NCBI GenBank assembly: GCA_964017235.1 | Contig: OZ024933.1 | Span: 92,099,432-92,163,431 of the forward strand | Direction: 5' to 3' | DNA length: 64,000 nt | Origin: Sabellastarte sp. h YS-2021 | Taxonomy: Eukaryota > Annelida > Polychaeta > Sabellida > Sabellidae | Shown here: in pieces, positions 59,836 through 64,000 of the stretch | Layout: the number at the start of each line of letters is the position of its first letter | Position numbering within the stretch: position 1 is the first letter of the stretch | The notes under the pieces: model-generated | What the model saw: only the letters and a program-made list of their open reading frames with translations | Database searches by the model: none | What the model was told of the DNA's origin: nothing | Position numbers and translations under genes: made by a program

Positions 59836-60272
59836 TGCCCAGGTCACACTGTGGCGAGGCCACTACGATTTAACTGGCGAATATGAAGATTTGCTGCGAA
59901 TTAGAAATCGTGGTAGTTCGCCACAGAAAGGGCGGGAAAGTGTGGTCACGTGGTTGGAATTTGAAAAATCCACGAATTACTTCGATCCGGCTACCATGGG
60001 CTACCATCATCTTCATCCTGTGGAAGATCTTGGTACGATGTTCTCATCACCCAGTCAAGAACATCTTGTTTCTGTGAAGAACGTCGACGATGATCAAACG
60101 AACTTCGTAGAAGTATGTACGAATTAATGTGAAGTGTAGCGATTTCCGTGAGATGTTCTTGCACCGAGCCACGACCATGGTGGAGGGTTGAGCGAGCTGT
60201 GACGAGCCCCCGACGAGGAGGAAGAACATGCTGAGAAGAAGTGACGACCAATTCGTGTATAATGCCAGTTCC

Positions 60273-60280
60273 TATATAAA
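60273..60280 (+). promoter_or_regulatory. TATA box of Harbinger transposase
   Basis: TATATAAA lies 72 bp upstream of the ATG at 60345. A start of transcription about 30 bp downstream, in the pyrimidine-rich TTCATTTCTCATT (60305-60317), would place the ATG at 60228 outside the mRNA and favour 60345. Confidence 0.6.
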
Positions 60281-60344
60281 CAGCCTGGATCATCTGGATT
60301 CACTTCATTTCTCATTAGACGTCGGACAGTGTACATCAAAGGCT

Positions 60345-61508
60345 ATGGATCTACAGAGACTCAGATTATTGCAGCAACTGTATGAGGCTCATCGTTTAAA
60401 TGTACAGAATCAGATTGTGATTGCACAGATACTGGTTGATAGACAGAGAAGGCGTCGACCAAGGCCCAGGAGGTATTGGGTGAAGCCCTGGCTCTCCAGG
60501 AGGTTGGACTATGGACACTATGATCGTTTGATGAGGGAGCTGGAGGCTGAGGATGTGGTGTCTTTCAGAAATTTTGTCCGGATGGACCCGGTCATGTTCA
60601 GAGAGGTCTTGCAGAGGGTGGGGCCCAGAATTGAGAAATATGACACATGGTTCAGGAAGTCTATCAACCCTGGATGCAGACTTGCAATCACACTTTGTTT
60701 CTTGGCCACTGGAGAGAAGTACAGGAGTCTGATGTTTGGCTTCAGGGTAGCACACAACACCATCTCAGTCATAGTAAGACAGACTTGTGAGGCCATCGTG
60801 GCAGAATATGGTGAGGAAGTCATGCAGTGTCCCCGTACCAGTGATGCATGGAAGCAGGTTGCTGCAGAATTTTCTTCCAGATGGAATTTCCATCACACCC
60901 TGGGGGCTATAGATGGCAAGCATGTGGCAATCAGGTGTCCTAAGAATGGTGGCTCACTCTATTTCAACTACAAGGGCTTCCATTCCATAATACTTCTGGC
61001 TCTGGTGGATGCCAAGTGCAAGTTCCTTTGGGTGGATGTTGGCACCAATGGATCCAGTTCTGATGCACAGATCTTCAATGACTGCGATTTGCGCTCAGGC
61101 ATTATTGATGGCACCTTGGATGTACCTGATGCAGAGCCATTGCCTGGTGATGACCGTGATATGCCATATTTTCTCATTGGGGATGATGCCTTCTCTCTGA
61201 GGACCTGGTTGATGAAGCCGTTTAGTGCCAGAGGACTTCCTGATGAGGAGAGGATCTATAACTACAGACTGTCTCATGCCAGAAGGGTGGTGGAAAATGC
61301 GTTTGGCATCATGGCCAACAGATTTGGTTGTCTCCTCACCACCATGTGTCAGAATCCAGAGACTGCTACCTCTATTGTACTGGCCTGTTGCACGTTGCAC
61401 AACATCTTGAGACTGAGGTATCCAGGTATCCACAGGGACTGGGTGATGAGGAGGATGACAAGTTATCCCAGGACAGTGGAGGCAAGGTGCTTGTTTGCAG
61501 GACATTGA
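60345..61508 (+). CDS. PIF/Harbinger DDE transposase
   Basis: The open frame extends up to an ATG at 60228 (426 aa), but the TATA box at 60273 favours the in-frame ATG at 60345 (Met40; 387 aa). It cuts and pastes the element. N-terminal basic segment RQRRRRPRPRRYW, then the helical region before the nuclease. Catalytic residues counted from 60228: D229 in GAIDGKHVAI, D319 in LIGDDAFSL, E356 in RRVVENAFG, the DDE_4-type nuclease triad. After HNILRLRYPG the frame seems to leave the conserved path: codons related to the family tail continue in other frames up to TGA at 61619-61621, so the last ~25 residues are probably not original. The core is intact. Copy 2 is its decayed relative. Confidence 0.9.
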   Translation: MDLQRLRLLQQLYEAHRLNVQNQIVIAQILVDRQRRRRPRPRRYWVKPWLSRRLDYGHYDRLMRELEAEDVVSFRNFVRMDPVMFREVLQRVGPRIEKYDTWFRKSINPGCRLAITLCFLATGEKYRSLMFGFRVAHNTISVIVRQTCEAIVAEYGEEVMQCPRTSDAWKQVAAEFSSRWNFHHTLGAIDGKHVAIRCPKNGGSLYFNYKGFHSIILLALVDAKCKFLWVDVGTNGSSSDAQIFNDCDLRSGIIDGTLDVPDAEPLPGDDRDMPYFLIGDDAFSLRTWLMKPFSARGLPDEERIYNYRLSHARRVVENAFGIMANRFGCLLTTMCQNPETATSIVLACCTLHNILRLRYPGIHRDWVMRRMTSYPRTVEARCLFAGH

Positions 61509-61744
61509 GGATGTGACTGGTGGCAACAGGGACACACAGGTTGCCAAGAGACAGAGACTGTATTTGAAGCATTATTATAATGCTCCAGTAGGGGCCACGG
61601 CATGGCAAAGAGACATAATTTGAGACTTTCACATATGCCAAGGACATTTCTTAGTAGTGACTGTATTGTGCTAATTATTGTTATGATTCAGTGCTGCATC
61701 ATTATCTGTGTTATATTTTGTATTGGGCGTTATATACTTGTTGA

Positions 61745-61777
61745 AATAAAGTTGCAATGTTCTTGTATTGCAATAAA
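61745..61777 (+). terminator. Poly-A signals of Harbinger transposase
   Basis: AATAAA at 61745-61750 and again at 61772-61777, about 125-155 bp after the conceptual stop at 61621. Confidence 0.6.
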
Positions 61778-62031
61778 GTTATTGTCCTATTGCACTTCAT
61801 ATATGTATTATGTGTATAGTAGTGTCAAAGAGGTCAAGTCTGAAACCAAATCAGGTCAAACATGTAACAGGTCACACAAACCAGTTCACAACTTTGCCAC
61901 CACAGGGGCCAGAAGGTCACAAAGGTCAAAAATCAATCAAGGCCATAACTGAAGGAAAGTTAAGAAATCTAACCAGCTGCAAGGTGGAAACTCTGCAACC
62001 AAACGCCGATTGCTTTGGAATCAGAGCATAA

Positions 62032-62112
62032 TGAAATCCAGAAATGGAAGATAAACAAATTTTAACATTGGCCACCTGTTAAAATTTGTTTATATTACAT
62101 TTCTGCATTTCA
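62032..62112. repeat. 36-bp hairpin between the convergent genes
   Basis: A perfect 17-bp stem (62051-62067 with 62077-62093, 9-nt loop) extends outward to about 36-nt arms with three mismatches. It lies between the 3' ends of the two Harbinger genes. Confidence 0.8.
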
Positions 62113-62362
62113 TTCGAAGCAGTGAAACTTCCACAGTGAACCACTCACATTGGGTCATAACAGGTCCTGGTAACCACTGGGCCACTTTTTTTGGATCCTT
62201 CATGTTAAGATGTGACACCTTCCAAGTATTATGCCAATGTTTTTGAAACATGAGAAAAACAAGCAATCACATAAACAATTTATTATTCCAACAAGGTCAA
62301 AAAGGACAAATCACAATAACATAGTAAGTGTACTTTTTAATAAAGAAATGCAGACACATTAT

Positions 62363-62567
62363 AGCTCACAGCTAAGGTTAACATACAACTGACAAGAACA
62401 GCTGTCAAAGTGAAACTGGTTACATATACCATTAGCTCACAGCTAAGGTTAACATACAACTGACAAGAACAGCTGTCAAAGTAAAACTGGTTACATATAC
62501 TATTAGTAACAGCTAAGGTTAACAAACTACCCACAAGAACAGCTGTCAAAGTGAAACCTGGTTTATA
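62363..62567. repeat. 71-bp tandem repeat, three copies
   Basis: Units start at 62363, 62434 and 62505. The first two differ at a few positions, the third is more diverged and truncated. Each contains CAGCTAAGGTTAAC and AAGAACAGCTGTCAAAGT. Located in the spacer between the convergent genes. Confidence 0.9.
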
Positions 62568-62713
62568 ATAGTAATAATCATAGTAATACTTGAGCCAGAC
62601 ATAGCAAAAATACACAAATAAATTACTTTACACCTGTTTGATAATTACTTCTTACATCTCACCTAAACTACTTCTTAAGTGTCTATAGACAAAGGACAAA
62701 GTTATTTCTAAAC

Positions 62714-64000
62714 CTAAGAACCTTGAGAATCATCCTGATTAAGTAATGCCATAGGTGTCATGGGTGTTGAAGGCACACTAGGAATACCTGCAAATGACGC
62801 ATTTAAATCTGACAAATTCAGGTCTGACAGTCCTATTGTCCTTCCCTCGGTGTCTGTGATAACAAACTTGGTGGATGAAGTGCTGGATGATGAACCCACT
62901 GACTGTCCAGAGGTACTGGCCCCCGATGGGGTCTGGAAAATAACAGTTGTCTGGCTCTGGGTGTCTGACCCTTGAGGCAAAGGGGTAGAGGAGGCTAGAG
63001 CTGCGGGCCCAGGTGCGGGTGGCGGAGGCATTTGTGTGATGGTGTACTGTTGCTGTGGCTGCGGCTGATGGAAAATAAGTTGCTGCTGCAGCTGCTGTTG
63101 CTGCACCTTCATCTGCTGCTGCATACTGTCCAGCTGCTTCTGCCTGTCGTCCAGCTGCTTCTGCCTATCATCCAGCTGCTTCTGCCTATCAAGCTCCTGC
63201 CTCTGGATGTCCCTCTCCGAAAGCAGCTTGGACTCCTTGATGGTCTGGTTGAGGAGGTCCATACTGCGCATCTGATATGTGGGCCAGAGATCCTCGTGGA
63301 TCTTCAACATGGCACTTGACATCCAGCCAGCCCAAGCAGTTCTATCATTGGTCTGTGCCTCCATAGATGTTAAGAGTCTGTCCAGCCTGTCAGAGATCTG
63401 GGCACTGTTGTCGCTCTGCTCACACATCTTGTCCAGGAGCTCTGACTCAGTGCTGGCACTTCTCCTTGTGGCTCTCCTGCCACTAGTCCCAGAGAGGGTG
63501 ATACCTGGAGGAGGAGTGCTGCACACTCTTGGTTCACCCAGTGATCCTGACTCCACGGGCTCATCTGCAGGATCCAAGTCAGTGGATAGGTGTGAAGGCA
63601 TGGTGGCAGTGGCAGAAGCAGCAGAGGCCGATGAGGTGATGACAGAGGCAGTGGTGGTAGCAGATGAGCAGGTAGCAGAGGCTGAGGTGGCTGCGGCAGA
63701 GGCAGAGGCAGTTGTGGTGGAAGCTGGTTTCAACTGAAAGTACAGTAGAACAAAGACACATGGTAAGCATATAGTATACATGTTCAACAAACAGTTTAGG
63801 TAGGTACTGTGAAGTAACAAGTATGAACTCCTGTGTCACTACAGAAAACTTTACAGATTTTTGCCAAACATTAGTGTTACAGCTACAAACTTGTATCCAT
63901 AGGTAGTCACTGTTTACAAGTCAAGAATACACAACGCAGCAAAAACATCAGGATATCCAGGTGAGTCAGACTGTGAGAATGTACTTACATTGCAGGACTG
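62714..64000 (-). CDS. Harbinger accessory protein, C-terminal part, spliced
   Basis: Stop at 62714-62716. The terminal exon runs 63733-62714; a GT-AG intron (63988-63734; donor GTAAGT, acceptor after a TTCTACTGTACTTTCAG tract) separates it from an exon that starts beyond the window and ends at 63989. Phase is 0 on both sides. The exon encodes a Ser/Ala/Thr-rich region, a segment that may pack as helices (SESELLDKMCEQSDN, ISDRLDRLLTSMEA), a coiled coil with a 7-residue repeat DDRQKQL three times (63130-63190), a Gln-rich stretch, and a Ser/Pro-rich tail. In Harbingers the second gene encodes a MADF/Myb-like DNA-binding partner; that domain would be in the exons outside the window, so the assignment is inference from position and from copy 2. 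Confidence 0.7.

Larger units (their letters stand above)
59836..64000. mobile_element. PIF/Harbinger transposon (copy 1), right end outside window
   Basis: Contains a transposase gene on plus (60345) and an accessory gene on minus (to beyond 64000) meeting tail to tail. A likely left terminus begins after TAA (59833-59835) with TGCCCAGGTCACACTGTGGC; TAA fits the TWA target preference of the family, and similar GGTCACACTG ends are known for Harbingers. The matching right terminus is outside the window, so the end is unconfirmed. Confidence 0.75.

Noticed and set aside
63279-63737. 152-codon plus-strand frame with Ala/Glu/Val-rich end
   Set aside because: Antisense shadow of the Ser/Ala-rich accessory protein on the minus strand, which has a supported intron and repeat structure.

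Overview
The window looks like AT-rich nuclear DNA from a metazoan, most likely a marine invertebrate and possibly a mollusc or another lophotrochozoan. The grounds are: no operon-like or dense coding, a GT-AG intron, tRNA-derived SINEs whose 3' tail carries the short GACGTAAAAC-type motif I associate with molluscan SINEs, and DIRS, Gypsy, PIF/Harbinger and non-LTR elements together. Species cannot be fixed from the sequence. No complete host gene with a recognisable function is visible; one unidentified single-exon ORF of 351 codons (1583-2638) is the only non-transposon coding candidate I trust.

Layout. 1-9.5 kb: an inverted-repeat miniature element (218-446), the unknown ORF, a four-unit array of tRNA-like modules (3165-3790), a long palindrome (5652-5852) and a SINE nested inside another SINE (6246-6803). 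9.5-13.5 kb, minus strand: a decayed DIRS-type tyrosine-recombinase retrotransposon (gag, RT, RNase H, recombinase), itself hit by a SINE. 13.6-31 kb: sparse DNA with LINE 3' ends, miniature elements with CCTCCGCCAAGG termini, a higher-order satellite (23.3-25.5 kb), a tandem repeat carrying five palindromic boxes identical or close to the RFX/X-box site (25.7-26.2 kb), and a 512-bp unknown insertion with an 18-bp target duplication inside a SINE (29072-29583). 31.4-33.1 kb: a Tx1/L1-like LINE remnant. 34-44 kb: a second miniature element built like the first, more SINEs and LINE ends.

46.2-54.1 kb: an old PIF/Harbinger transposon (MADF-like gene on plus, transposase on minus, tail to tail) next to a young Gypsy-type LTR retrotransposon (49171-54115; near-identical 197/198-bp LTRs, 4-bp GTCC duplication, full pol, one frame break in gag). 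59.8-64 kb: a better-preserved PIF/Harbinger with an intact DDE catalytic core, a TATA box and a convergent accessory gene whose upstream exons run off the window.

Taken together the segment is a stack of transposition events whose order can be read: DIRS then SINE-A; SINE-B then SINE-A; SINE-B then the 512-bp element; old Harbinger probably before Gypsy. The most unusual items are the X-box tandem array, the higher-order satellite with a near-palindromic box per monomer, the 512-bp insertion, and two unrelated miniature elements sharing the same inverted-plus-direct repeat design. All similarities were judged by eye from translation and motif reading; no database was searched.
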